Of a stretch of DNA of 64,000 nucleotides, positions 1 through 8,448 are shown piece by piece. Position 1 is the stretch's first letter. Each line of letters starts with the position of its first letter. The DNA is from an uncultured Clostridia bacterium (lineage in GTDB: Bacteria; Bacillota; Clostridia; UBA1381), in assembly GCA_934476075.1 (NCBI GenBank), contig CAKSNH010000012.1, positions 1 through 64,000 on the forward strand. The letters run 5' to 3'. Both the position numbers and the translations under genes were made by a program. The notes beneath the pieces are model-generated. The model was not told the origin of the DNA. It saw only the letters and a list, made by a program, of their open reading frames with translations, and searched no databases.

Positions 1-3
1 TTG

Positions 4-48
4 CCGTAATATTTTGTTATGAGTTTATCTCGTAACAAAATATTGCGG
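4..48. terminator. Long inverted repeat, probable terminator of an upstream gene
   Basis: Bases 4-23 pair with 29-48 to give an almost continuous 20-bp stem (two G-U pairs) with a five-base loop. No clear U-tract follows on the + strand. On the minus strand the flank is not T-rich either. It probably ends or insulates transcription entering from the left, but processing or protein binding is also possible. Confidence 0.4.
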
Positions 49-105
49 AATGTAACACATCTATTGTAAACCTACACTGTCAGAAACTTTTTAAAAATAT
101 GTACA

Positions 106-134
106 TTGACAATTACAATTAAATGTGATACACT
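106..134 (+). promoter_or_regulatory. Sigma-A promoter of thiC
   Basis: TTGACA (106-111), a 17-bp spacer, then TACACT (129-134). The predicted transcript starts near 141, about ten bases before the TPP aptamer, so the riboswitch lies at the very 5' end of the thiC mRNA. Confidence 0.8.
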
Positions 135-150
135 AATTTTAAATTAAATA

Positions 151-249
151 TGGGGGAGCGGCTGAAAGTCTGCTGAGAGGAAGATGTTATCTTCGACCCT
201 TTGGTTTTATTGCCAAGCACCTGATTCGGATAATGCCGGCGTAGGGAAA
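151..249 (+). promoter_or_regulatory. TPP riboswitch (THI element)
   Basis: The conserved thi-box blocks are present in order: GGGGGAGC near 152, GCTGAGAGG at 172-180, GACCC near 198, ACCTGATTCGGATAATGCC near 220, and GCGTAGGGAA ending at 248. This matches the known thiamine pyrophosphate aptamer. It sits between a sigma-A promoter and a terminator hairpin upstream of thiC, so TPP binding should favour termination and shut off thiamine-pyrimidine synthesis. Confidence 0.96.
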
Positions 250-275
250 TGATTTTTAGTGTAATGTATTTTATG

Positions 276-307
276 CTCCCTATGTTTGCATGGGGAGTTT
301 TTTGTTT
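276..307 (+). terminator. Riboswitch-controlled terminator before thiC
   Basis: A nine-base-pair stem (276-284 with 289-297, one G-U pair) and a TTTG loop are followed by a T-rich run. It lies 26 bases after the TPP aptamer and 54 bases before the thiC start, the arrangement expected of a transcriptional OFF switch. Confidence 0.85.
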
Positions 308-361
308 TAGAAAACGGCGGTGACGGTGCAAATCCAAACAAAAAAAGAATGGAGTAAAAAT

Positions 362-1663
362 ATGAATTATACAACACAGATGGATGCCGCAAAAAAAGGT
401 ATCATCACAAAAGAAATGGAAACAGTGGCACAAAAAGAAAATCTGCCGGCTGAGGAAATCCGTGAGAAAGTGGCAAGAGGTGTGGTTGCCATTCCGGCAA
501 ATAAGCTGCACAAATCGCTTAGTGCCGAGGGTATCGGTGAGGGGTTAAAGACCAAAATTAATGTAAACTTGGGTATTTCAAGAGATTGCATGAACTATGA
601 AGTTGAAATGGAAAAGGTTAAAACCGCCATTGAAATGAAAGCCGAGGCAATCATGGATTTGAGCTCTTACGGAAAAACCCGTGAATTCAGAACAAAATTG
701 GTTGACTATTCGCCGGCTATGATTGGTACAGTGCCTATGTATGACGCTATCGGTTACCTTGAAAAGGAACTTAAAGACATTACTTCCGATGAATTTTTGG
801 AGGTTGTGCGTGCTCATGCCAAAGAGGGTGTCGACTTTATGACAATTCATGCCGGTATCAACCGCCGCACAGCACAGATTTTCAAGGAAACGGGCAGAAT
901 GATGAACATTGTATCGAGAGGCGGTTCGCTGTTGTTTGCGTGGATGGAAATGACAGGGAATGAAAATCCGTTCTATGAAAGATATGACGAACTTCTTGAT
1001 ATATTGGCGGAATATGATGTAACCATCAGTTTGGGTGACGCTTGCAGACCGGGCTGTCTGCACGATGCAACAGATGCGGCACAAATAACGGAGCTTACGG
1101 AGCTGGGTATATTGACAAAGCGTGCATGGGAGAAGAATGTACAGGTTATGGTTGAAGGTCCGGGACACATGGCTATGAATGAGATTGCGGCGAATATGGC
1201 ACTTGAAAAGAGATTGTGCCACAATGCACCGTTTTATGTGTTAGGTCCTTTGGTTACGGACATTGCACCGGGATATGACCACATAACTTCGGCTATCGGC
1301 GGAGCTATTGCGGCGGCAAACGGAGCGGATTTCCTATGCTATGTAACACCTGCCGAGCATTTGAGATTGCCTGATAAGGACGATGTTAAGGAAGGTATTG
1401 TTGCGTCTAAGATTGCGGCACACGCTGCTGATATTGCAAAGGGAATAAAAGGTGCGAGAGAGCTTGACAACAAAATGGCGGCGGCAAGACAGAAGATGGA
1501 TTGGGAAGAAATGTTTGCGGTTTCCATTGACCCTGTAAAGCCGAGAGAGTATTTTGAAAGCACACCGCCGGAGGATAAACATACCTGTACAATGTGCGGT
1601 AAGATGTGTGCGGTGCGTACAATGAACAAAATTCTAAACGGCGAAAATGTTGAGTTAAAATAA
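362..1663 (+). CDS. thiC: Phosphomethylpyrimidine synthase ThiC
   Basis: Radical-SAM enzyme that converts aminoimidazole ribotide to hydroxymethylpyrimidine phosphate, the pyrimidine half of thiamine. The 433-aa protein has the family's internal motifs (GDACRPGC, EGPGHM, APGYDHI) and a C-terminal iron-sulfur cysteine cluster CTMCGKMC. It is the shorter clostridial form, without the long N-terminal region of proteobacterial ThiC. The ATG at 362 is preferred because GGAG lies seven bases upstream; an in-frame ATG at 320 has no ribosome binding site. The gene stands alone behind a TPP riboswitch and is closed by its own terminator. Confidence 0.96.
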   Translation: MNYTTQMDAAKKGIITKEMETVAQKENLPAEEIREKVARGVVAIPANKLHKSLSAEGIGEGLKTKINVNLGISRDCMNYEVEMEKVKTAIEMKAEAIMDLSSYGKTREFRTKLVDYSPAMIGTVPMYDAIGYLEKELKDITSDEFLEVVRAHAKEGVDFMTIHAGINRRTAQIFKETGRMMNIVSRGGSLLFAWMEMTGNENPFYERYDELLDILAEYDVTISLGDACRPGCLHDATDAAQITELTELGILTKRAWEKNVQVMVEGPGHMAMNEIAANMALEKRLCHNAPFYVLGPLVTDIAPGYDHITSAIGGAIAAANGADFLCYVTPAEHLRLPDKDDVKEGIVASKIAAHAADIAKGIKGARELDNKMAAARQKMDWEEMFAVSIDPVKPREYFESTPPEDKHTCTMCGKMCAVRTMNKILNGENVELK

Positions 1664-1674
1664 GATAATATTAC

Positions 1675-1714
1675 AAAAAACTGTTTTACCATACTGCGGT
1701 GAAACAGTTTTTTT
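1675..1714 (+). terminator. Rho-independent terminator after thiC
   Basis: The arms AAAAACTGTTTTACC and GGTGAAACAGTTTTT form a stem with a short loop that runs into a T-tract, 12 bases past the thiC stop. The A/T flanks could let it act in both directions. Confidence 0.85.
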
Positions 1715-1848
1715 AATGCTGTATTAACATAAATGTTAAAATATTAACAAAAATTTATTATACAAAGGTTTTGCACAATATACGGAAGTATGGCTTTTTT
1801 GATGAATAAATATTGAATAAAAACATATAAATTTGTATATAAATAGGG

Positions 1849-1877
1849 TTTACAATTAATTAAATTTATATTATAAT
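1849..1877 (+). promoter_or_regulatory. Candidate sigma-A promoter of the ArsR-type regulator
   Basis: TTTACA (1849-1854), 17-bp spacer, TATAAT (1872-1877), 54 bases before the start codon. The rest of the 1715-1930 intergenic stretch is very AT-rich and shows no ORF or other recognisable element. Confidence 0.6.
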
Positions 1878-1930
1878 TAATAACATATTTATTAATTTCA
1901 AAAAAGTAGTAATAAAAGAGGTACGGTTGT

Positions 1931-2848
1931 ATGAAAATTACGACAGAAAAAAAATATTTGCCGATATTCAAGGCTCTTGCGAGCGATGTTCGTCTTGATA
2001 TTATAAAATTGCTTTCGTCGCAGTCGATGAATATTAAGGATATAGCGTCTGCATTGGATTTGAGCAGTGCTATTATCACCATGCACATCAAAAAGCTTGA
2101 AGAAGCCAATATTATAAAGTGCGAAACAATTAATTTAAACGGCGGCAGACAGAAGATGTGTATTCTGGATATGAATTCGCTTGAAATTGCGTTTCCGTGC
2201 AATCAGGAATTGCAGTATGAATATCATAACTTTTCTTTGCCAATCGGTCATTATACCGATTTTGAGGTTCGTCCGACCTGCGGACTTGCGTCAAATGAAA
2301 AGATAATCGGTCAGTTTGACGAACCACGTTCATTTTTGGAACCCGAAAGGGTTGACGCACAGATTTTGTGGTTTTCCGAGGGTTATGTTGAATATACCGT
2401 ACCGAATTATCTGTTAAAGGGTGAACGTCCTGTTGCTATGTCCATATCTATGGAGATAGGTTCGGAGTATCCGGGTGTAAACGACAACTGGCCGAGTGAG
2501 ATTACATTTTCAATAAACGGCATTGAGTTGGGAAGTTGGATAAGTCCGGGTGATTTCGGCAACAAGCGTGGAAAACACAATCCCGCATGGTGGGATATGG
2601 CACTTAATCAGTACGGCTCTTTGAAAGTATTGAATATATCCGAAACGGGCACGTTTATCGACGGTATAAAAATTTCCGACGTTACGGTAAATGATTTGGG
2701 GCTGTGCGAGGGTACGAGCGAAACTCAGTTTAAACTGCGTTTTGCGGTGAAAGATGATGCGAAGTACCGTGGCGGACTTACGATTTACGGCAAGGAGTTC
2801 GGCAATTACGGACAGGATATTTTGATAACTATGTTTTATGATAAATAA
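1931..2848 (+). CDS. ArsR-family winged-helix regulator with a C-terminal beta-rich domain
   Basis: 305 aa. Residues about 8-75 form an ArsR-type winged helix: FKALASDVRLDIIKLL, then a recognition region around SSAIITMHIKKLEEANII. The remaining ~220 residues are rich in beta-strand-forming and aromatic residues (PAWWDMALNQYG) with no known metal-binding cysteine pair, so this is not a classical metal sensor. Such two-domain ArsR-like proteins occur in Clostridia and are usually assumed to sense small molecules, possibly sugars. It has its own promoter and lies between thiC and argC. The ligand and target are unknown. Confidence 0.75.
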   Translation: MKITTEKKYLPIFKALASDVRLDIIKLLSSQSMNIKDIASALDLSSAIITMHIKKLEEANIIKCETINLNGGRQKMCILDMNSLEIAFPCNQELQYEYHNFSLPIGHYTDFEVRPTCGLASNEKIIGQFDEPRSFLEPERVDAQILWFSEGYVEYTVPNYLLKGERPVAMSISMEIGSEYPGVNDNWPSEITFSINGIELGSWISPGDFGNKRGKHNPAWWDMALNQYGSLKVLNISETGTFIDGIKISDVTVNDLGLCEGTSETQFKLRFAVKDDAKYRGGLTIYGKEFGNYGQDILITMFYDK

Positions 2849-2891
2849 TAATTTATAACAGTGCAAACAAACATAAGGAGATGTTTTAAAA

Positions 2892-3923
2892 ATGATAAAA
2901 GCAGCAGTTTTAGGTGCAACGGGATATGCGGGAATTGAGTTGGTTCGTCTTTTGACAAACCACCCCGAAGTGAGTATCGAGATTGTGGGTTCTCATACTT
3001 TTGCGGGCAGGAAGATTTCTGAGGTGTACCAAAACCTTGAACATATTTTGGAGAAAGAATGTACCGAATTGGATTTGGACGAAGTGGCTAAATGCGATGT
3101 TGCATTCTGTGCATTGCCGCACGGTGCGTCAAAGAGCGTTATACCTCAAATCCTTGAAAAGGGTGTGAAGGTTATTGACCTTAGCGGTGACTATCGTTAT
3201 GATGACCCAGCCGTATACGAGGCTTGGTACGGTGAGAAACATTCGTCGCCGGAACTGTTGAAAGAGTCGGTGTACGGTCTTTGCGAACTGCACAGAGATA
3301 AAATCAAGGGTGCAAGACTTATCGGAAATCCGGGCTGTTACACGACCTGTTCGATTTTGGGTACTGCTCCGCTTTTGGCAAACAAGATTATCGATACGAA
3401 AAATATTATTATCGACGCTAAATCTGGTGTGACAGGTGCGGGACGTGGTTTGGGTCTTGCTTATCATTTCTGCGAATGTACGGAAAATACAAAAGCGTAC
3501 AAAATAGGTACTCACCGCCACACATCGGAGATTGAACAGGAGCTTTCAAATATTGCCGGTGAAAATATAATGCTTTCGTTTACTCCGCATTTGATTCCGC
3601 AAAAGCGTGGTATTTTGGCAACTATTTATGCTAATCTGAACGGTACATATACAAAAGAAGAAATATTAAATATGTATAAGGAATTTTATAAAGATGAATT
3701 TTTTATCCGTGTTAAAGACGGTTTGCCTGAAACAAAGCACGTTGCAGGTTCAAACTTTGTGGATATTGGCTTGGAGGTAGACAAGAGATTGAACAGAGTT
3801 GTTGTAGTGTCTGCTATCGACAATATTGTCAAGGGTGCTGCGGGACAGGCTATTCAAAATATGAATTTGATGTTTGGTCTTGAAGAAGGCACAGGCTTGA
3901 AACACGCAGGATTTTATCTGTAA
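2892..3923 (+). CDS. argC: N-acetyl-gamma-glutamyl-phosphate reductase ArgC
   Basis: NADPH-dependent third step of arginine synthesis: N-acetylglutamyl phosphate to N-acetylglutamate semialdehyde. The 343-aa protein starts with the Rossmann motif GATGYAGIELVRLL. It carries the catalytic cysteine in GNPGCYTT (residue about 146) and the GTHRHTSEIEQ segment typical of the family. The start follows AAGGAG by ten bases. It is followed 18 bases later by a methyltransferase and then argB, so the arg genes are probably co-transcribed. argJ, argD and argF are not nearby. Confidence 0.96.
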   Translation: MIKAAVLGATGYAGIELVRLLTNHPEVSIEIVGSHTFAGRKISEVYQNLEHILEKECTELDLDEVAKCDVAFCALPHGASKSVIPQILEKGVKVIDLSGDYRYDDPAVYEAWYGEKHSSPELLKESVYGLCELHRDKIKGARLIGNPGCYTTCSILGTAPLLANKIIDTKNIIIDAKSGVTGAGRGLGLAYHFCECTENTKAYKIGTHRHTSEIEQELSNIAGENIMLSFTPHLIPQKRGILATIYANLNGTYTKEEILNMYKEFYKDEFFIRVKDGLPETKHVAGSNFVDIGLEVDKRLNRVVVVSAIDNIVKGAAGQAIQNMNLMFGLEEGTGLKHAGFYL

Positions 3924-3941
3924 TATTCGGAGGGATATGTT

Positions 3942-4745
3942 ATGTCTGAAAATGAGCTGCAAAAAAATGCCGACAGATTTTTGGGATTTGCGGATACTTA
4001 TGAAGATGTACGTCCGAAAGTGCCGATGTATCCGATAAATGTTATATGCAAATATTTGGGCAAAAATCCCGAAACGGCGGTTGATTTGGGTTGTGGTACG
4101 GGTTTGTCAACCATGGTTTGGGTTGATGTATGCAAAAATGTAATCGGTATTGAGCCGAGCGATGATATGATTAGGGTGGCAAAGAACAAAAATTTGCCGA
4201 ATACAAAGTTTATACAAGCTTTCTCGAATGATACGGGACTTGATGATAATTGTGCGGACGCTGTTGTTTGTTCGCAGTCGTTTCATTGGATGGAGCCGAA
4301 ATCCACGCTTAAAGAAATCAACAGAATTTTAAAAGACGGCGGTGTTTTTGCAACTATTGACTGCGACTGGCCTCCCGTTACCGATTGGAGAGCCGAAAAA
4401 GCATATATGGATTTGTACGGCAAGGTCAAAAAACTTGAAAGTGAGCTTGACGATGTAAAGAGTACATTTGCTTTTTACAGCAAGGACAAGCATTTGCAGA
4501 ACATTAAAGAAAGCGGTTATTTCAGATACAGCAGAGAATTGCTTTTCGCAAACACGGAAAAGTGCACTGCGGAAAGATTTATAGGTATTATTTTAAGTCA
4601 GGGCAGTTTTCAGGCGGTGTGGAACAAGCACAGGGAATTGCTTGAAGATGATTTGGAAAAATTTAAGACGGTAATTTATGATATTTTCGGGAAATCCGAA
4701 TTTGATATTGATTTTTGTTACAGAATGAGAGTTGCCGTAAAATAA
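3942..4745 (+). CDS. Class I SAM-dependent methyltransferase
   Basis: 267 aa with the Methyltransf_11-type fold. Motif I is VDLGCGTGLST (residues about 47-57), the acidic end of strand 2 is GIEPSDDMI, and SFHWME lies at the active-site edge. The C-terminal half is unlike any substrate-specific subfamily I recognise, so the acceptor is unknown. It begins 18 bases after argC, and argB starts 20 bases after its stop. A role in arginine metabolism is not implied by the sequence; it may be a simple passenger in the operon. Confidence 0.85.
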   Translation: MSENELQKNADRFLGFADTYEDVRPKVPMYPINVICKYLGKNPETAVDLGCGTGLSTMVWVDVCKNVIGIEPSDDMIRVAKNKNLPNTKFIQAFSNDTGLDDNCADAVVCSQSFHWMEPKSTLKEINRILKDGGVFATIDCDWPPVTDWRAEKAYMDLYGKVKKLESELDDVKSTFAFYSKDKHLQNIKESGYFRYSRELLFANTEKCTAERFIGIILSQGSFQAVWNKHRELLEDDLEKFKTVIYDIFGKSEFDIDFCYRMRVAVK

Positions 4746-4765
4746 AGCAGGAAAGAAGGATTATA

Positions 4766-5644
4766 GTGCAGGAACTTATTAAAAAGGCGGGCATACTTAT
4801 CGATGCGCTGCCGTATATACAAAAATTTGCCGGAAAGACAGTAGTTATCAAATACGGCGGAAATGCAATGATTAATGATGAACTTAAAAACTCGGTTATG
4901 GAGGATATTACTCTTTTAAAATATATCGGTCTGAATCCTATTTTGGTTCACGGCGGCGGTCCGGATATATCGGCTGCGTTGAAACAAAACAATATTCCGA
5001 GTAATTTCATTAATGGTCTGCGTGTTACCGATGACGCTACAATGCGTATTGCACAGATGGTGCTTGTAGGCAAGACAAACAAGGAAATTGTATCTCTGCT
5101 TAACTGCAAGGGCGGTAAAGCGTTGGGTCTTTGCGGTATTGACGGCAGTTTTATCAAATGTAAAAAACAATATACATATGTTGACGGAAAAGAAACTGAC
5201 ATTGGCTATGTCGGCGATATTGTTGACATTGACTCGCATATTCTTGAATATCTGACAAGCGACCAATATATTCCTGTTGTTGCACCTATTGGTGTGGACG
5301 AGAACGGTCAAAGCTACAATATTAATGCGGATACCGTAGCGGCGGCGGTTGCCAAGGCGGTTAAGGCGGAAAAATTGATTTTGCTTACAGATGTTGAGGG
5401 CGTCAAGGACGAAAACGGTAATATTGTTTACGAAACTGGCAAGGACGAAATTGAAAGTATGATAGAAAGCGGAGTTATCAACGGCGGTATGATACCTAAG
5501 GTTCAGGGCTGTATCGACGCTATCGAGGCAGGTGTAAACGGTGTGCATATCATTGACGGACGTATACCGCACTGCTTGCTTTTGGAAATATTCACTGTAT
5601 CGGGTATCGGTACATTGATAAAGAGTGAAAATTATTTAAAATAA
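4766..5644 (+). CDS. argB: Acetylglutamate kinase ArgB
   Basis: Phosphorylates N-acetylglutamate, the second step of arginine synthesis. The 292-aa amino-acid-kinase fold shows VIKYGGNAM near the N-terminus, LVHGGGPDIS for substrate and phosphate binding, and LTDVEGVKDENG plus GGMIPKVQGC towards the C-terminus. A GTG at 4766, five bases after AAGAAGGA, is the likely start; the frame also runs upstream into the methyltransferase gene. The N-terminal helix (ELIKKAGILIDALPYIQKF) is the element that in some ArgB enzymes gives hexamers and arginine feedback inhibition. Confidence 0.95.
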   Translation: MQELIKKAGILIDALPYIQKFAGKTVVIKYGGNAMINDELKNSVMEDITLLKYIGLNPILVHGGGPDISAALKQNNIPSNFINGLRVTDDATMRIAQMVLVGKTNKEIVSLLNCKGGKALGLCGIDGSFIKCKKQYTYVDGKETDIGYVGDIVDIDSHILEYLTSDQYIPVVAPIGVDENGQSYNINADTVAAAVAKAVKAEKLILLTDVEGVKDENGNIVYETGKDEIESMIESGVINGGMIPKVQGCIDAIEAGVNGVHIIDGRIPHCLLLEIFTVSGIGTLIKSENYLK

Positions 5645-5693
5645 TAATATTGCGGTTTGATGTACATATTAAGTATGGAATTAAATTGCCGGC

Positions 5694-5725
5694 AAAACAC
5701 ACCTAAGCGGTGTGTTTTGTTTGTT
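5694..5725 (+). terminator. Terminator after argB
   Basis: AAAACACACC (5694-5703) pairs perfectly with GGTGTGTTTT (5709-5718) around a five-base loop, followed by a T-rich run. It ends the argC-argB unit. Confidence 0.88.
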
Positions 5726-5832
5726 AATTTGCAGAAATTGTGTAAAACGCAATGACGAAAAATCAAAATGCTGACTTATATCAGAAGCCTTTTTACAGCA
5801 TATTTTTAATTTGGAGAATGGAGCGGAAAAAG

Positions 5833-6531
5833 ATGTCAAGATATGAAAGAGAAGAAATGCTTATCGGTTCGGAAAATGTGAGAAAATTGGGAGAGAAAAA
5901 AGTAATTGTGTTCGGAGTCGGCGGAGTAGGCGGATTTATATGCGAGGGCTTGGCACGAGGCGGTGTAGGCAATATCACGCTTGTGGATAATGATATTGTG
6001 TGCGAAAGCAATATAAATCGTCAGATTGTGGCACTTGAAAGTACGGTCGGCAAACCGAAGGTTGAGGTTATGCGTGACAGAATTTTGGATATTAACCCGA
6101 ATGCAAATGTTACTATACATCAAAAGTTCTATCTGCCGAATGAGAATACCGATATTTTGGACGGGGATTTTGACTATATTATAGACGCTATCGATACTAT
6201 GAGTGCAAAGATTGATATTGTTATGCGTGCACAGGAAAGAAATATTCCTATAATCAGCTGCATGGGTACGGGCAACAAGATAGACCCGACCAAGTTTGTG
6301 ATAACCGACCTATACAAGACGAGTATGTGCCCTGTGTGCAAGGTTATGCGCAGAGAATTGAGAAACAGGGGAGTGAAAAAGTTGAAGGTGCTTTATTCGA
6401 CGGAACAGCCGAGAAAACCGATAGAGCACATAGGCGACGGCAGAACTCCGGCAAGCATATCATTCGTACCTCCCGTGGCGGGACTTATTATAGCCGGTGA
6501 AGTTATAAAGGACATGATAAATCTGAAATAA
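5833..6531 (+). CDS. tcdA: TcdA/CsdL-type tRNA threonylcarbamoyladenosine dehydratase (ThiF/MoeB E1 fold)
   Basis: Likely activates the t6A carboxylate of tRNA with ATP to form cyclic ct6A. The 232-aa protein begins with the family opening RYEREEMLIGSENV, then the nucleotide-binding VFGVGGVGGF, NINRQIVAL and DAIDTMSAK. CPVCKVMRRELR carries a cysteine pair, and the C-terminus is SFVPPVAGLIIAGEVI. The ATG at 5833 sits nine bases after GGAG and gives the usual N-terminus; an upstream ATG at 5818 is too close to its ribosome binding site. A ThiF/MoeB activator of another pathway is possible but less likely, because no sulfur-carrier gene is adjacent. Confidence 0.85.
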   Translation: MSRYEREEMLIGSENVRKLGEKKVIVFGVGGVGGFICEGLARGGVGNITLVDNDIVCESNINRQIVALESTVGKPKVEVMRDRILDINPNANVTIHQKFYLPNENTDILDGDFDYIIDAIDTMSAKIDIVMRAQERNIPIISCMGTGNKIDPTKFVITDLYKTSMCPVCKVMRRELRNRGVKKLKVLYSTEQPRKPIEHIGDGRTPASISFVPPVAGLIIAGEVIKDMINLK

Positions 6532-6691
6532 CCATATTTATGCACAGGATATGGCTGAATAGTGTAATTAAATGAAAAAAATTTATATATTTTGTTTAAA
6601 AGATTAGAATTAAACCTATACAAATTTATTATTTTGTGATAAAATAATATAAAGTGATTATAAAAGCAATTTACAGTGTCGGAGGTTTGAG

Positions 6692-7210
6692 ATGGCAAGA
6701 GCAAAACGTCAGATTAGCGAAAGCGGAATTTATAAAATATATCTGCGTGGAAATGATATACCTATTTTCAAAAATGATGATGATTATAATGAATTTATTT
6801 CGTTGATGAAAAAGTATTTTTCGGACGGGGATAGTATTTTGAAATTTTCTCTTGATACTGATTGGGCAGAGCTTATTGTCAAAATCAGCGGCGAAAGTAT
6901 CAGTATGGCGATGAAACCTTTACTGACCAGCTATGCACGTTACTACAACAGGACGTATGCACGCACGGGCAAGGTGTTCTATGACCGGTACAAAAGCGAG
7001 CCGATAGAAAATACAGATGTTAATTCTAAGCAGTACAGCCTTGCCGAGGGCAGCAGAGCCGGTAAAGCTGCGGAAGTAACGAATGTTGCAAAATCCGAGA
7101 GTGTTGCAAAAAAGGCGGAAAAGACCGAAAAAACAACCGAAGATGAGAAAAAGGCGGATATTGCCGAAGAAAAACAGTCGGGCGGAAGTATGCCTACTTG
7201 GTTATTATAA
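6692..7210 (+). CDS. Y1/REP-associated-transposase-like protein lacking the HUH histidines
   Basis: 172 aa. Residues 1-108 follow the Y1_Tnp (IS200/RAYT) pattern: RAKRQISESGIYKIYLRGND, IFKNDDDYNEFI, a helix with SYARYYNRTYARTGKVF, and DRYKSEP. Where active family members have N-H-V-H-L-L, this protein reads D-T-D-W-A-E-L-I, so both catalytic metal-binding histidines are missing. The last ~55 residues are a Lys/Glu/Ala-rich tail ending GGSMPTWLL. No terminal repeats or transposon partner are visible. It has a good ribosome binding site (GGAGG) and is 16 bases upstream of a membrane-protein gene. Best read as an exapted or decaying transposase relative, possibly nucleic-acid-binding. Confidence 0.7.
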   Translation: MARAKRQISESGIYKIYLRGNDIPIFKNDDDYNEFISLMKKYFSDGDSILKFSLDTDWAELIVKISGESISMAMKPLLTSYARYYNRTYARTGKVFYDRYKSEPIENTDVNSKQYSLAEGSRAGKAAEVTNVAKSESVAKKAEKTEKTTEDEKKADIAEEKQSGGSMPTWLL

Positions 7211-7226
7211 TTACGGGGAGTTATCT

Positions 7227-7790
7227 ATGAAAACAGCGGAAATTAGTCTGAAACGTCAAATTTGGGATGTGTTCAGTATGCACTTATATATTACAATTAT
7301 GGCTCTGATTTTTGGATTGGGAGCGTTTTGGTGGTTTTTGGCACAATCGGTATGGAGCAGAGTATATTCGGTAATTTTTATGATTATATACTTCTGTGCT
7401 CTATATTCACGGGGGCACAAGACCGCTACACATGATTTGAAAGGCTATGCGAAAACAAAAAAGTATCCTTTGAAAGGATTTGTGCTTGGAAGTGTTATTG
7501 CACTGTCCACATTTATTTTCTGGCTTATATTCCGTCTTGTATGGATTACTGCACCGAACGGCAGTTTGACGGGTATTTGGAGAAGTTTGTATAACGGATT
7601 TTTCATATGCTATACATTCGTGTACAACGGTATTATGTCTCCGTATAAGGGAGGAATATTCTGGTATGCACATATTGTTATGTACACATTGCCGATTGTT
7701 TCGGTAGGATTGGGATATTTAGCGGGTTACAATAAAATTAATCTTTATGAGAAGATTTTGCCGTTTATCTATGAAAAAAATAAAAACTAA
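7227..7790 (+). CDS. Four-helix membrane protein of unknown function
   Basis: 187 aa starting at the ATG preceded by GGGGAG. Four hydrophobic segments are visible at about residues 20-40, 46-62, 86-110 and 146-170, with a basic first cytoplasmic loop (SRGHKTATHDLKGYAKTKK). No signature motif is recognised. It lies between the transposase-like gene and cheC (22-base gap), which suggests co-transcription but does not define a role. Confidence 0.65.
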   Translation: MKTAEISLKRQIWDVFSMHLYITIMALIFGLGAFWWFLAQSVWSRVYSVIFMIIYFCALYSRGHKTATHDLKGYAKTKKYPLKGFVLGSVIALSTFIFWLIFRLVWITAPNGSLTGIWRSLYNGFFICYTFVYNGIMSPYKGGIFWYAHIVMYTLPIVSVGLGYLAGYNKINLYEKILPFIYEKNKN

Positions 7791-7812
7791 TACAGTTTTG
7801 GAGGATAAAAAA

Positions 7813-8448
7813 ATGGATGATTTCAAACTTAGTGATTTGAGTGATGTGCACACCGACATATTGGGTGAGATTGGAAACATTGGTATGGGTAATGTTGCCA
7901 CTGCTCTTTCAAATATGTTGGATAAGAAAATCAGTATTTCTGTGCCGACGGTAAATTTGGTGGATATATCTGATGTAAGCGACACTTTGGGAATGGCGGA
8001 ACAACAGGTTGTAGGTATCTTATTCGGACTTGACCAGGATATAGAGGGTATGATGATGTTCATACTTGAAGAAAGTTTTGCCAAGGAAATTGTTAAAATT
8101 CTTAACAATGATAATATTGATGAGATTTATGAAGTGTCGGAGGGCGATGTTTCGGCATTGCAGGAAGTGGCAAATATTATGGCAGGTTCATATTTGAGTG
8201 CTATTTCTTCGCTTTCGGGATTGAGAATGGGTATGTCTGTTCCGTATTTTACGATTGATATGCTTGGTGCGATTATGGCTGTGCCGGCGGTTCAGTACGG
8301 ACAAATGGGCGATAAGGTAATGCTTATTGAAGAAAAGATTATCGGTGACGGCAAGGATTTTGACTGCTATCTGATACTTATTCCGGAAGTACGTTCACTT
8401 AAAAAATTGCTTGATAAGGTGGGTGGTGCATATGGGTACAGTGATTAA
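7813..8448 (+). CDS. cheC: CheC-type CheY-P phosphatase
   Basis: 211 aa chemotaxis adaptation protein that dephosphorylates CheY-P and binds CheD. Both CheC active-site helices are present: DILGEIGNIGMGN (residues about 14-26) and ALQEVANIMAGS (about 114-125), each with the Glu and Asn used in phosphatase catalysis. GGAGGAT lies eight bases before the ATG at 7813. The 3' end overlaps cheD by 17 bases, indicating coupled translation. The rest of the che system is not in this window. Confidence 0.93.
   Translation: MDDFKLSDLSDVHTDILGEIGNIGMGNVATALSNMLDKKISISVPTVNLVDISDVSDTLGMAEQQVVGILFGLDQDIEGMMMFILEESFAKEIVKILNNDNIDEIYEVSEGDVSALQEVANIMAGSYLSAISSLSGLRMGMSVPYFTIDMLGAIMAVPAVQYGQMGDKVMLIEEKIIGDGKDFDCYLILIPEVRSLKKLLDKVGGAYGYSD

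Noticed and set aside
578..1222. 214-codon minus-strand open frame
   Set aside because: It lies wholly opposite thiC, has no ribosome binding site, and its product is rich in Cys/His/Arg as expected from the antisense of a coding gene.
4916..5572. 218-codon minus-strand open frame
   Set aside because: Antisense of argB; composition and lack of start signals mark it as a shadow.
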